A stretch of DNA of 64,000 nucleotides from Sweltsa coloradensis (GCA_024449915.1 JAMZAV010000053.1:372001-436000), one strand, 5' to 3'; shown: positions 1 to 10,625, counted from the stretch's first letter. Numbers and translations: made by a program. The notes: generated from the sequence alone by a model not told the origin.

Positions 1-81
1 AGCATTCGCTTTATTAAAAAAAAAGATTTATTATTATAATTGAACCAGCAACCTCCCTAATGAAGTAATATTGCTAGTTAG

Positions 82-603
82 TGGATTAGCGAAGCAAATA
101 CTTAAATTTCACTGACATCCTCCCAAACAAAAAAAATTAGCTCGGGTGTTCTTGTTTTGTTTTTTGTTTGTTTGTATTTTTGTCTACAAACGGCAAACGC
201 AAACGGCATATGCGATCTTGATGGAAATTTGAGGGGACCTTCGAAATCTCTGAACTTAAAATTGCCTCGTTTTTGGGTACAATTGATTAAATATTTTTTA
301 TGATTATCGTACTTTTACGATTTTTTTCGATTTGTAATGAGATATTTTCGTGATATTTGGCCCGCGACTGGGCAAACGGCTACTCCGATCTTGATGAAAC
401 TTTATGGGAACGTTTAAAAAACACTGAAATTATATATGTTATGGTTTTAGAGACATTTGAAGAAATATTTCTCATAGAAATCGTACTTTAACGATTTTTT
501 CCCCGATTTTTAATACGATATTTTCGTGATATTTGGGCCGATAATCAACCATAAAAGCTCATCCATCAACGCGACTGGAAAAAGCGTTAGCGAAGCGGCC
601 TAG
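82..603 (+). mobile_element. Helitron2/Helentron-like element, subfamily A, copy A1
   Basis: Non-autonomous repeat with no coding capacity. It begins TGGATTAGCGAAGC, a mutated form of the family 5' end TTGGATGAGCGAAGCG. It ends GCTCATCCATCAACGCGAC, a GCGTT hairpin half, then CGGCCTAG. The inner GCTCATCCA is complementary to the 5' terminus but lies about 40 nt before the 3' end, which makes the inverted repeats asymmetric. The body contains two related modules, each with a TCTTGATG-type stretch and a TTTTACGATTTTTTTC stretch. The Helitron2-like class is inferred from end architecture; no Rep/helicase is present. Confidence 0.7.
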
Positions 604-621
604 TTTTAACTCTAGTTTTCA

Positions 622-801
622 TCACCAGACGGCAGCATTCTCTCGTCTACGTCTACGTAGTGCATGGAATGACTTTCGCTTGGCTCCGAGGTTAATATCT
701 CGAACTATGAAGCCTGCATGGTTTCTTGACTTCAGGTCACGTACAACAGGTGTTTGTTTCTTTACTGTCAACCCTGGGTATACAAGACTCTTCCGTATTC
801 T
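622..801 (-). CDS. Short basic open frame, possible terminal exon (unrecognised)
   Basis: Open frame of about 60 codons starting at TTG rather than ATG. It is rich in Arg and Lys, with a run of five arginines near the end, and closes at a TGA at 622-624. GC content is visibly higher than in the surrounding AT-rich DNA, which is the only reason to list it. An in-frame stop lies just upstream and no convincing splice acceptor precedes it. It is not recognised and may be chance or a repeat remnant. Confidence 0.18.
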   Translation of the reverse strand, partial: RIRKSLVYPGLTVKKQTPVVRDLKSRNHAGFIVRDINLGAKRKSFHALRRRRRENAAVW

Positions 802-1814
802 CAATCACGCATGCGTCATACACTCAAGTACAACGCATCATAACGATTAACATTGTTGCAGCAAATCAAAGAATCTAATTCAAGTTGCAGTATAATAAAT
901 ATATGATTTTTGAAGTTTTTAATTTTTTTAATTTTTAATTAATTAATTAATTAATTAATTTATTTATTGATATAAACAGTCGCTTTTAGGATAAAAAAAT
1001 ATAAGTTTTTCACGTTTCGAACTATATATTTTTTAAAACTATATATCCCCCAACAAAATGTGCTTGATATCGCTGTTTTGTTTCAGGCTTAGGTCCGGTA
1101 TGGTTGAAGATGTACAAGAGATTGACCTGCTGTCTTCAAATATCTTGGGAATGAAATTCAAAACATTTAAATCAGATGACAACCACAATAATTATATTCA
1201 TGTTTAACTTCTGGGCATGCATAGGTAACCCTTAAGTTATCACCCGTCATACTGATCGGTATGTAATTAATATTTTGTTTATTATAATATTGTGATATTA
1301 TGTATATTTATATTATTAAAAAACATATAAAAATATTAATTCTACTGTTTTTGGATTTTTAAATCCAGTCATTGAGATTTAAATGACTTCTTAACGTGTA
1401 GGAAGTTACTTGAAGTTCCATTTTGAAGTTAACTTAATTAAAATGGATCATATATGAATATGAATATGAAAAGAAAAAGAAAGAAAACAAAAGAAAAAAT
1501 GTAAAAGAAATCAAAAAGAAAAAGAAAAATTAAAAAGTTGCATGCGCAATGGTAAACTAAAGATTGTATTGTGGACAAACCTGTTGCCGAGATTGCACGT
1601 AATGACCAAAGCAATTATAACTATTACTGATGATTAAAGCCAATTATATTGTGCATTCAATGGTTTTTAATGTTTCTGGAGCTATGCCAACTATAATAGC
1701 CATGCAAGTCACATAATTGCTGATTTTGAAATTAAATTTAATTCCAATTAATATAATAATCATTTTATTTATTTTTTATTTTTTTAAACGTCTTGTGATG
1801 TTGACATTGTTTAG

Positions 1815-1989
1815 AATCTTTGAGTGGTATTTGCTTATTCGAGTGTCGAAGGCCGATGTGTTTTTAAGTGGCTCTTTGGATGCTGCTGAGCATGAAACGC
1901 ATTTGGCTCAGTTCGAGCCACAGACTAATGGCTCTGCAGCAGGCAACGTTACAGAGGCTAGACAAAAACTATGTTTCAAGGCCGACTGA
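1815..1989 (+). CDS. Candidate terminal exon, unrecognised protein
   Basis: An acceptor-like site (TTGACATTGTTTAG) ends at 1814. The frame that follows is open for 57 codons to a TGA at 1987-1989. Residues look protein-like in composition, with Ala-, Glu-, Gln- and His-containing stretches such as LDAAEHETHLAQFEPQTNGS. Local GC rises compared with flanking A/T tracts. The exon cannot begin at its own ATG, so an upstream exon would be needed; none was found between 820 and 1800. No domain is recognised. A decayed repeat reading frame is the main alternative. Confidence 0.3.
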
Positions 1990-2949
1990 CATCACAGATG
2001 GCTGAAACATTTCATAAATGTCAAGATATCAAAAGTGACAGGTTAATTAATGTCACCTTTCTAAAAACAATGGAAAGCTACTGTGAACAATATACGATTT
2101 AATTTAAAGGTTTTGCGATTTTGTTAAAAGGATCAACCAACGTGTATTTTGTATCATTCTTTTGCACAGCACCCACATACGAATTGAAGACATTCAAAAT
2201 CCTAAGTTTATTTCAATTATCAGAGCAATAACAGTGAAACTGTCTTAATTATTTTCGAATATATTGCGAAACCATTCTCTCCTAGACCTTAAAACGGTTG
2301 AATAAGTTCCAAATAATTATTTTTATACTTCATTGATAAATCACATTAAAAAAAATAATAGCGTAATCGAAATAACACTTTTGTAATTCGGTACAAATCC
2401 ACTTGTTCACAATCATATATCGGAAAAGCGGCACAAAAAGGTAGATTGTACCGATTTACCGTGTTCATAACTTTTGTTGTGTTTTGTTTTGTTGCTAAAC
2501 ATGTTTTTGGAAAGTGGTATAAATTATGGCTGGGCTTTATGATATATCATTAAATATCGATATTACATGTTAATTTCAATATCGACAATATATATAAATG
2601 TTATTATTAGTTTAAAAAATATTGTATGGAAAGAGTGGGACTACTTAAACATATTGTGGAGCTTAAAAGAATTGATAAAGTGTCGCCAAAAATGCAAAAC
2701 GATTCTTACTTTCTCACACTGACGGTTAATGACCCGGTACCTCCACCATCATTGCGCAAGTTAACCAAAATTTTAAGATATAAATCTATTTGTCTTAGTA
2801 ACTTATAGAATTAAGCCCCATCTAAACATTCACATTGGCCAAAAATTTTATCCTCGTTAGTCATTTCACGTTTTTAAAATTACATTGTGTATAATCTCTA
2901 GTTGGTCATTGTTCGCTCGTCGATGCTGTTGGCGCCCACAGGGTTGGCT

Positions 2950-3371
2950 TGATTGATTGATTGAATATTGCTTAACGTCTCATATTTATGCACTTTGGCT
3001 ATTCGAGACGATGAGTGGCGATAGATGAGGATGAAGTATGAATAGAAGGGAGGAGGGGAAACCCGGTACCGGTACATAACCTACTCCCTTCGAAAAGTAC
3101 CAAGGGGACCAACGGCTTAACGTCCCATCCGACAGGACGGTGTAACTTTGACAGTCATAGGTTCCTCCACTAACCCGGACTGCCGAGCAGACGTCAAGGA
3201 GAACGAAGCCGTTACACTAGCTTTCGAACCCTCCATCTGCTCTAACCAGCGGTATACGTGAGTTTCAGGGTAGAGCGGTCACCCACTCAACCCATGACCA
3301 CGCCCGATTCTGCTTAACTTCGGTGTTCGAGTGGGAACCGGTTAAACGAGCTCGGCTAAACCGCTGGCTTA
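2950..3371 (-). mobile_element. 5S-rRNA-headed SINE (SINE3-like) with ATCA-type tail
   Basis: Reading on the minus strand, the element starts with a 5S-like head (3370 to 3242). It continues through a ~280-nt body containing GACGTTAAGCCGTTGGTCCC and ends in CAATCAATCAATCAA (2951-2964). An imperfect duplication, CACAGGGTTGGC on the left and CACATAGGGTTGGC on the right, flanks it, as expected for LINE-mediated retroposition. The head has the 5S-like CGAACACCGAAGTTAAGC and GGGTGACCGC signatures. 5S-derived SINEs are an established class; this family's name is not known to me. Confidence 0.75.
3242..3370 (-). repeat. 5S rRNA-like head of the SINE
   Basis: On the minus strand this ~129-nt unit has a 5' segment AGCCAGCGGT pairing with a 3' segment ACCGCTGGTT, matching helix I of 5S rRNA. 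It also has the internal promoter-like block around GAAGTTAAGC...CGGGC and GGGTGACCGC near the expected distance. Canonical 5S is about 120 nt. It is not called a functional 5S gene because it is fused to a SINE body and lacks a following T-run terminator. Confidence 0.7.
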
Positions 3372-3375
3372 CACA

Positions 3376-3463
3376 TAGGGTTGGCATGGTTGGCTTTAAA
3401 TCTTATGCCCCCCACTGAAAATCAGTTAGTGACTGAGTAGGTAGACTCTAAATACGAATTAAT
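3376..3463 (-). repeat. Dispersed repeat family E copy
   Basis: Shares CCACTGAAAATCAGTTA, GGTAGACTCTAAATAC and GGGTTGGC with 55903-55995 (same strand), and with 51690-51780 in the opposite orientation. A short piece recurs at 57505-57550. No coding potential. Confidence 0.6.
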
Positions 3464-3663
3464 TAGTTTTTATATTTAAATTTCGATAATTCGATATATA
3501 AATATCGATATCGAATATATTCTCATATATCGACATCTGCGTCCAGCCCTAGTATAAATCAACTTCTTTCAGCTTTCCCAATTCTATATTGTAGTGGACT
3601 TATACCACTTTTCCGAAACACCACAGAACAGATCAGAGGCGCCGGAGCTGAATGCGGTGATGG

Positions 3664-3936
3664 TGTAGGTGGGGGGGGGAAGACCATAGTTATGCCCCCC
3701 CCCCCTCCGGCTCCCCCTCAATATCAAACATGAGCATTGTTGAAATTTGAAGTGGAAAGATTTCGTTAATTCACAATGTTATAAATAATTATCGACGAAA
3801 GCAAGCCAAGTTTTGTTAGCAAGCAGCTGGGGGGCGTCCTACCAGACCCCTCATTGTGCCAGAATACGTACTTTTCGCGTAACAAATGATCATGGACAAT
3901 TATAGAAATTTGTTGTTGCCCCCCCCCCCCCCCCCC
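3664..3936. repeat. G/C homopolymer-rich stretch
   Basis: Contains a G run near 3671-3680, a C run near 3697-3707 and an 18-nt C run near 3919-3936, in otherwise AT-rich DNA. Likely slippage-prone; lengths in an assembly may be unreliable. The open frame reading through the C run encodes only polyglycine and is not a gene. Confidence 0.7.
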
Positions 3937-3959
3937 AACATGCACTTCAAACGCCACTG

Positions 3960-4535
3960 GAATAGATACCCGAAAAAAGTAATTTGCTCTGTTTTTTTTT
4001 GTTTCTTTTTTACAGAACGGTGAGTTTCAAAGTGCGAGCGTATACATGCCTAATTACCGAATCAAATGCCCGTCCACAATCTACTACGTCGTCGAGGAAG
4101 GAATAAAAACAAAATAAATCTTAAGATCATGTCCTTGAGTTCATATACTTATTGTCAAACACAAGGTTGGAGCTAGATGTTGGGTTTCCCATGATTGCGT
4201 CGAGAATGAACCTGATAATTAGAATACTACTGCTGACAGATCCTCTGTAAGGTGACTAGACTAAAAGCCAATATACAGCTGTGGCCACTATAGCCACGAT
4301 GTGCTCCACTAGACTTTGTTTGAAGAACCACGATCTTAGCTGTATTTAATAAAAATCGTTAACAAAAATGGAAGAATATGTTTTTTTAATAGACGAAGGG
4401 CATACATTATCTAGAGATGAATTAGGAGTAAAATAATAATAATACTGATTGTTGTTTGTGTTCCTATGATCTTAGGGCCGGTTCCAGCAAAATGAATATA
4501 ATCTAAAGACTAGCTTACTTCCAGCTGTTTTTAAA
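3960..4535. other. No gene recognised
   Basis: AT-rich stretch with frequent stops in all frames. It contains no clear splice-flanked exon or repeat shared with the rest of the window. Confidence 0.4.
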
Positions 4536-5685
4536 CTAGGAAGCTTCGCAAACGCTTTTTCAGGCGCGTTGTTGGATGAGCGTAATTGGTGCATTGAGCT
4601 GCCATGTGTTACGCAGATTTTCTGTTGTTCTGTGAAAAAATCATTACAATCGGATAAATCATGTAGGTGTTATAAGTCGAAGAATTTTTTTAAAAACGAA
4701 AAAAGCGTAAAATTGCGATTTTCATGAGAAATAAGTTTTTGATTGCTCTCAAATTTCACACGAATATATATATTCATAAAATTAAGGTTCTGTGAAAAAA
4801 TCATTACAATCAGATAAATCATGTAGGTGTTATAAGTCGAAGAAATTTTTAAAACTAGGAAGCTTCGTAAACGCTTTTTTTAGTCGCGTTGATGGATGAG
4901 CTTTTTTGTAAGTTTTTAGTTTGCGTGGGTTCTCTTTGCTTTTGCAAGAGCTTTTTGAACGCAATGTAGGTGATTGTTGTCAAGTTTCTATTGTTACTTG
5001 TTAATTACGTACCTCAAAAAACTCATATTAAAACCTTTATTCTAGGATTCTGGCTAACGTTTTCAACTTTTTCTTTAAAAAAGCAATACATAACCAATAC
5101 CTTAATGTACATGTAAAATATGAACGTTGTAGCCCCACCCGTTTGGTCAGAATCGGCCCAAATGTCACGAAAATATAACACTAAAAATCGAAAAAAATCG
5201 TAAAAGTACTTTATTCATGAGAAATATTTCTTCGATTGTACCCAAAAACGTTACAGGTCTAAGTTCAGAGATTTCGAAGGTTCCCTTCAATTTTCATCAA
5301 GATCGGATATGCCGTTTGCCTGGTAGAGAGCGAACTAACAGACAAAAATACAAAAAAAAAACAAAAAAAAATTGGAGCTAAATTTTTTGAGGGGTCAGTG
5401 AAATTGAAGTCTTCGCTTCGCTCATCCCAAAACGAAAATAACGTAAATATGCGATTGTCACGAGAAATAATTTTTCGATTGCGCTAAAAAAACGTGGCAG
5501 TTCAAAGATCAGAGATTTTGAAGGTCTCCAGAAAATGTCATCGCAATTGGAGTATTGGTTAAGCCGGAATCGTGTTAACAAACCCAAAAAAATACAATCA
5601 GAAAAAAAAGAAAAAAAAAACTTTCCGGATGTTATCTCCAGTGTAGTAGAATGGAATCTTCGCTTCACTCGCTACGCTCATCCAA
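4536..5685 (-). mobile_element. Helitron2/Helentron-like element, subfamily B, copy B1 (interrupted)
   Basis: Subfamily B has the 3' end CGCTCATCCAACAACGCGCC, a loop, and GCGTTTGCGAAGCTTCCTAG, with a 5' end TTGGATGAGCGTAGCGAG. The two 11-nt parts TTGGATGAGCG/CGCTCATCCAA are perfectly complementary. Inside are repeats of a ~120-nt unit containing TTATAAGTCGAAGAA and TCATTACAATCGGATAAA. The copy is split by subfamily A element A2 (4855-5427). The sequence resumes in phase on both sides, so the insertion is younger than B1. Confidence 0.72.
4855..5427 (-). mobile_element. Helitron2/Helentron-like element, subfamily A, copy A2, nested in B1
   Basis: Full-length A copy lying within B1, so both ends can be read against an uninterrupted B element. 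The minus-strand 5' end is GGATGAGCGAAGCGAAG and the 3' end GCGAAGCTTCCTAG. It sits in a run of T on that strand. The joined flanks give an uninterrupted T run without needing a long target duplication. That fits Helitron-type insertion between two T residues. Confidence 0.72.
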
Positions 5686-5708
5686 CTAAACATTATATAT
5701 TATTTTTC

Positions 5709-5938
5709 GTGGGAAATCTGCCCAGGGTGCAATGCATGCCCCGCTTCAGGTATCTAACTACAGGTAGGCCTATATTGGTGTTAGGACAATTGTGAAGGGA
5801 TGCCCGAGAACTGTTTGGAGGACTCAATCCCTTGCATTCGCATTAACGACCGAAGAAAACTTTGTCAAAATCCTTCAGTCTGGATTGCTGGTCTCGACGG
5901 GATTTGGGAATTCCAGAATCAGGAGGTCGGTGAACTTA
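5709..5938 (-). mobile_element. tRNA-headed SINE copy (family SINE-T)
   Basis: Minus-strand copy of a repeat with a decayed tRNA-like head, then ACTGAAGG, a CCGAGGTTTTCC-type block (mutated here), CAAGGGATTGAGTCC, and a 3' part containing GCATGCATTGCACCCTGGGC. It is adjacent to the end of element B1. Other copies are at 10376, 33826, 34340, 49312, 49610, 51000 and 52077. Confidence 0.6.
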
Positions 5939-5939
5939 A

Positions 5940-7300
5940 CAACTAAAACCATATTATAATGCCACACAGATAACTAGATTTAAAGTCTCGGAACTGACCA
6001 GTTTTTAATTATTCGTCCCGGATATTATAACAAGAATTAAAAAACACTTTCTGAGGTCATTAGTTACGTCATTGCGAGTTTCGGGCGAAGTTCCTTGTTT
6101 CTCGTTAGACTAATGCCGACTGTCTAATCAGCATAAATCTGACGGGAAGTCACGAGATTCCATCTTCCTTGGTACTTAACGTATATAACGCAGGAATTAT
6201 TACATAAACAAACATTTGTGAGGATCTGAACTGCACAGTTTTACCAAAGCATGCACTAACAATATAACGGAGCCAAATAACTTGCCCCCCTCCACCCCCC
6301 AAAAAAAATACAATTTTAAAGCTGACCGTGTTGTGTGCATTGTTGATGCTCTCCACAAATACAGTGGGGAGCTTACTTAATACCCCTCCACCCTTCAATC
6401 TTCGGAATCAAGTTTTGAATGAAAGGGCTATCATCAATGCAAACGACTTCTTCTAATCTAGATAATCAAAAGCTTATATTTTTGGATAGTCCTATGCTAT
6501 GATTAGAGCTAGATGTTTTTTAAAGCATTTGAGGTTTTTCGGTGAACATATATTATTTTGTAAAAGGCTACATAATGATAATTTTACTAAAACTAATACG
6601 TTTTATCCACACCTATTGAGGAATTCTTAGTTATGCATTGTATTCTAATGTTTTATGTGGCTATTTTGAATTAAAATGTTTCTATAATGCATCATTTTAC
6701 CATTAGAACTGCAAGAAACACCCCACATTCAGCACATTCAGGGGTTTTGTGGAAATGAAAAAATAGATGCTACAAAATGCTAAATTTAAATGCAAAAAAA
6801 ACGTATATGACCATGTAACTCTCAATTACGAATTTTTTACAAATTATTTAATTTTTAATTTTTAATTAATTAATTTTTTTTTTTTTTGAGGGGGGAGGCG
6901 GTTGAGTAGCTTACCTTTTTTAATTAAGTAACTATAAGTAGGTTCAAAGTATATGGGTGAAGAAATGTGGACTAATTGTTTATAGTACACAGCTGACTTG
7001 GAAGTATGTTCTCAAGGGTTTGCTCAGTGAAAATAATAGTATTCTAAGAAAATATCTGTAAAACAAAACTATTCTCTTCTCAACTACTAAACTATTCATT
7101 TACCCTATAATCACGCATCTGAAGAGTGTCAATAAGCAACTGAACACTATAGGTCACAGTTCTGACAGAGTTAGGTGGTATACATGCACACGAGACACAT
7201 TATTGAGGTCAAGGGTTAAGGGTTAATCTGCAAGTTTAAGTAAAAATATAGTGAATTGGTTGATACCTAGCTGTATTAGAACATGCAAACAATATGTAAT
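5940..7300. other. No gene recognised
   Basis: AT-rich DNA with short frames only. Contains a C-rich patch near 6283-6301, an AATTAATTAATT stretch followed by a T run near 6855-6888, and then a G-rich patch. No exon with convincing splice sites was found. Confidence 0.4.
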
Positions 7301-7309
7301 TCAAACAAC

Positions 7310-7520
7310 TTTGATCGGGCAGACGGCAAATATTTCCTCTTCGAAATAATTTTTAAATCCATTTCCACCTAGCCCTCCATTTAACGTAGATGGTTGTGTT
7401 TCTGTGAGATTAATTTTCATCCGTTTTTATTGAAGGTGTTGAAGAGAAAAAATATTTTTTTACAATTGTCTTTTTCTACGAATTTATTTTGGTTGACTGT
7501 TTTTTTGTACCAATTTGTAC
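7310..7520 (+). repeat. Diverged half-copy of foldback family G
   Basis: Follows the same order of blocks as 51215-51410: GATC-GGCA, TCGAAATAATTT, TAGATGGTTGTGTTTCTGTGA, a TTAATTTTCA block, ACAATTGTCTTTT and GTACCGCCAAACG. It contains many substitutions. Only one arm of the palindrome is recognisable. Confidence 0.45.
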
Positions 7521-9028
7521 CGCCAAACGAAAAGATTCTCGACATTTCATTCCACTAATTGAGAGTTTTATTTTCTGCTGATTTGTATTTTTCATCTTGA
7601 GTGCATTTCTAGTCATTTGTAACAGTTATATAACCTATTGTTCACGAGATTCTTCTACAAGAAAATGCCTTCTCGTTTCCTTGGTAAACATGCTTGCTAA
7701 CTTCCTGGCACTTCCTCTTGTCACTTATCACTCAGTGTGCACGGAACACCACGAGTGTTTTGTAATATTCAACAATACTCAAGTATTATTATCGTAATTG
7801 AAGTAATTCGAAGGAGAAGCACATGCTACGTATGCACGTTAATGTGTTGTTTCCAAGGACTTGCATTGTTATTAAGTGCCAGATCATCTGTAGAATTATG
7901 CATGCTCATTCATTCTCAGGTCTGAGATTTTCTTTGTACTTTTATTGGGTCAAAATAATGCAAGTTCAATTTCGTAATACATACTTATTTTTAAATTATG
8001 ATTGGATATTGTCTAGGATGTAAAAGAGTTTTGAAATTACACATATTTGCTGGAAAATTAAACTTCACGTTTATCAATTAATCAAACATTTGTTGTTCAA
8101 CGGCGCAAATCATCACTATCATAATTCATATTGATCATGTGATTATTAAATAACCAATTGATTTCAGAGAATCTGATGAACGATACAATGATGATGACAA
8201 CCACATTATTCTTCGATTACAATTAAATGTACATAGGCAAACAGAGGAAAATCAAGGGTGATTTATTGTCGTGAGTATCTCACATTTTCCAGAAAAAGAG
8301 CGGATTCACACTTAATCCATTTAATCTTCATTTTTTAAATAAATTTATATCGCATTTCTTTAAAAAAATAAAGGTATTTTTAATTGATTGAGGTAAATTA
8401 ATTTCCTAATGATCTCTTATGTTTAACTATACTTAGGAAAATATGGTTGGTCTTAAATTAAGGTAATTTTAATCCCATTGAGTATACCCAATCTAAATTA
8501 ATACCTGGCTCATCCATGCCTTTCATGTGGTTTGGGTCGTAAGTAAAGGAGTTGCTTACTCCCCGAAACTAATTGCGAGCTTTGGCCACCCCATTCACCC
8601 TGATTTCTTAGCAGGCAAATAACATTCATAGTTTCTGATCAGCGGTGCTTATCAGCGGTGTCTAAAATCTCTCGTCGCCTGTGATTGTATCCGTCCAGCA
8701 CAAGCCTGCTCTCTTTGTGGTGAAGTACTGTCTTACTTTTCCCATGGTAAAGTTAGTCATCATTTCTCATCGTCTCGATTAGCGCAAATCCAAACTGGCT
8801 GCAACTGAAATTCTAAGGGAAATTCACTTTTGATTAACCCTCATTGCGAACGAATGTCGGTCTCCAAATGCATTTGTTTGGACTTATTTTAGAATGATAA
8901 TTTATCGTAGGAGATGTTCAGGAACATTTTGTTTTCTTCAGGGGACTGACTACAAATTATTTGGATATTTGGAAGGGAATGACCGTGAGTCGTTTTAGTG
9001 CTCAATTCACACGTTTACATAACTTAAA
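7521..9028. other. No gene confirmed; weak relation to the 38.7-kb palindrome
   Basis: Three overlapping short frames occur at 7597-8023, none with splice or codon-use support. The stretch around 8538-8590 (TACTCCCCGAAAC, GCGAGCTTTGGCC) resembles part of the inverted-repeat element at 38679-39376, suggesting an old copy. The direct repeat ATCAGCGGTG occurs twice near 8640. Confidence 0.35.
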
Positions 9029-9927
9029 TTACATGATTTGTTTTTAACCCTCCGTCACTCGCGTGGGGTTCTACAAACCCCAGGGTCTACATTCGACTCT
9101 GTTTCTCTGCATCGGACTGTTTTACCGACTCAAGATTCTCAGTACCTTCAAGTCACTCTATCTGTTAGCGAAATTTGTAACCCTCTAATCATTAGGGCTT
9201 TTAGAGTCGTTATATGCCGGTCTAAACTTGACTGGGGTTCTGAAACCCCACGCGAGTGATCACGTTACAGTAACAGCATAGGGAAACTCAATGCTGTTTT
9301 GGCTTAAATTTTGAAATTTTGGAATTTTGGAAAAATGCTTCTTGCAATTTACTAACTGGTTCATGTTTATTAATTAAAAGTGAAACAAAACTTAAAATTG
9401 CATTATTTTTACACCTTTTTTGAATATTTTGAAAATGTCTATTTTTTTAATCAGAAAATACAATTTAAAATATTTCATACAAAAAGCTTCATTGGCATTT
9501 TATTTCACTATTCTCCCAGTAACAACCACCTACATAGAGTTTCCACAAATCATATGAGCACAGACAGAAATATCCAAAACATACTTCTGCACTAATTACA
9601 GCCCAAAATAATTTGGGGTTTGACAAACCCCACGCGAGGGATGGTGTTAAGAAATACCGCGAGTGACGGAGGGTTAAGCAACGCTTATGTTTAAATGTAC
9701 TAAAAAGTAAAAAATAAATTTTCACCCAACAAATTTTTGCCTTACTCGGAAAATAAAAGCGTTGGGTGCTTACGGTATTGACATAGATTACAGAATTTTG
9801 TTGTTCATGGAGGAAAAGCGCCCATCGCTTTTATTTTCCGAGTAAGGCAAAAATTTGTTGGGCGAAAATTTCTTTTTTCTTTTAAGTACATTTAAATATA
9901 AGCGTTGTTTGAAAAATAATCATGTAA
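9029..9927. mobile_element. Foldback element with an interrupted left arm
   Basis: The right arm (9827-9927), reverse complemented, matches 9675-9760 and then jumps to 9029-9043. Shared blocks include TTACATGATT, CAACGCTTAT, TTTAAATGTACT and CAACAAATTTTTGCC. The arms flank a short loop near 9765-9825. The left arm is split by the TTAA-flanked element 9048-9673. Without that insert the palindrome is about 270 bp. No protein is encoded. Confidence 0.75.
9048..9673. mobile_element. piggyBac-type MITE with TTAA duplication
   Basis: The 16-bp inverted repeats CCCTCCGTCACTCGCG are identical at both ends. TTAA is duplicated at 9044-9047 and 9674-9677. TTAA targets with CCC-starting inverted repeats are the signature of piggyBac elements. 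The 626-bp interior has no transposase but carries three small palindromes of the GGGGTT...AACCCC type near both ends. Because it interrupts a palindrome, the empty target can be read from the opposite arm, confirming insertion at one TTAA. Confidence 0.85.
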
Positions 9928-10039
9928 TATTATTTTATACTTTTTAAGTCGAATATGTGCTCACTGGACGTGTCCGAATTTCTGCATCTGGTTGGCCCAT
10001 CCTCACTAGCTGTGACTAATTTCTCATATAAAGCTTTGT

Positions 10040-10345
10040 TTGATTAATTAATTATGGTGAATTAATTGATTAATAGTGAATGTGATAAATTGATTCATGT
10101 ATTTGTCATCAAGAATATACGTCTGTGTGAAAAATTTCAGCTCGATCGGACATTGGGAAGTGAGTGAAATATCTATTCCCATATAAAATTTTGATTTATC
10201 AATTATGATGAATTAATTGATTAATTAGTGAATCTGTTAATTGAACATCTATTGTCATCAAGAATACGTATGTGTGAAAAATTTCAGCTCGATCGGACAT
10301 TGAGAAGTGGGTGAAATATCGATTATAAGATTCCGTCCAGACAGA
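10040..10345 (+). repeat. Two tandem ~150-bp units
   Basis: The unit contains GAATTAATTGATTAAT, GTCATCAAGAATA, GTGTGAAAAATTTCAGCTCG and ATCGGACATTG, and occurs twice. It ends with CGTCCAGACAGACACA. A related AATTTCAGCTC...GGACAATCAGACAAAC motif is at 39690-39750. Non-coding. Confidence 0.65.
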
Positions 10346-10375
10346 CACATGAAGCTAATATAAGCGTTTTAAAAA

Positions 10376-10625
10376 CCACCGACAGTGTTGGCTCGAGCGT
10401 TAAGCACTCGACTCTGATTCGGGAGGTCCTGGCTTCAAATCCCGTCGGGACCGGCAATCCTGACTGAAGGTTTTTCCGAGGTTTTCCTCAGTCGTCAATG
10501 CGAATGCAAGGGATTGAGTCCTCTTAAACAGCCCTCGGACATCCTTCACAATTGTCCTATACCTGAAGACCTGAAGAGGGGCATGAATTGCACCCTGGGC
10601 AGGCTTCCCACAAAAATTATTCAAT
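10376..10625 (+). mobile_element. tRNA-headed SINE, near full-length (family SINE-T)
   Basis: The head GTGTTGGCTCGAGCGTTAAG resembles an A box. GGTCCTGGCTTCAAATCCCG is a mutated B box. The body follows in the order ACTGAAGG, CCGAGGTTTTCCTCAG, GAATGCAAGGGATTGAGTCC, CTGAAGAGGGGCATGAATTG and CACCCTGGGCAGG. The best-preserved B boxes are in the copies near 34530 and 49360 (GGGTTCGAATCCCG, GGATTCGAATCCCG). Inferred to be a Pol III-transcribed retroposon. No tail repeat is obvious. Confidence 0.75.

Larger units (their letters stand above)
2525..3551. mobile_element. hAT-like non-autonomous element with 8-bp target duplication
   Basis: The ends are inverted: the left reads TATGGCTGGGC and the right, reverse complemented, TAGGGCTGGAC. 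Both are followed by runs of ATATCGATAT-type sequence. A perfect 8-bp direct repeat GTATAAAT lies immediately outside both ends (2517-2524 and 3552-3559). An 8-bp duplication with a (T/C)A(T/G)GG-type terminus is characteristic of hAT transposons; the superfamily assignment is inference. There is no transposase. The interior carries a separate SINE insertion (2950-3371) and a family E repeat. Confidence 0.7.

Noticed and set aside
3242..3370. Possible functional 5S rRNA gene
   Set aside because: Fused to a SINE body with a retroposon tail and no terminator; mutated core.
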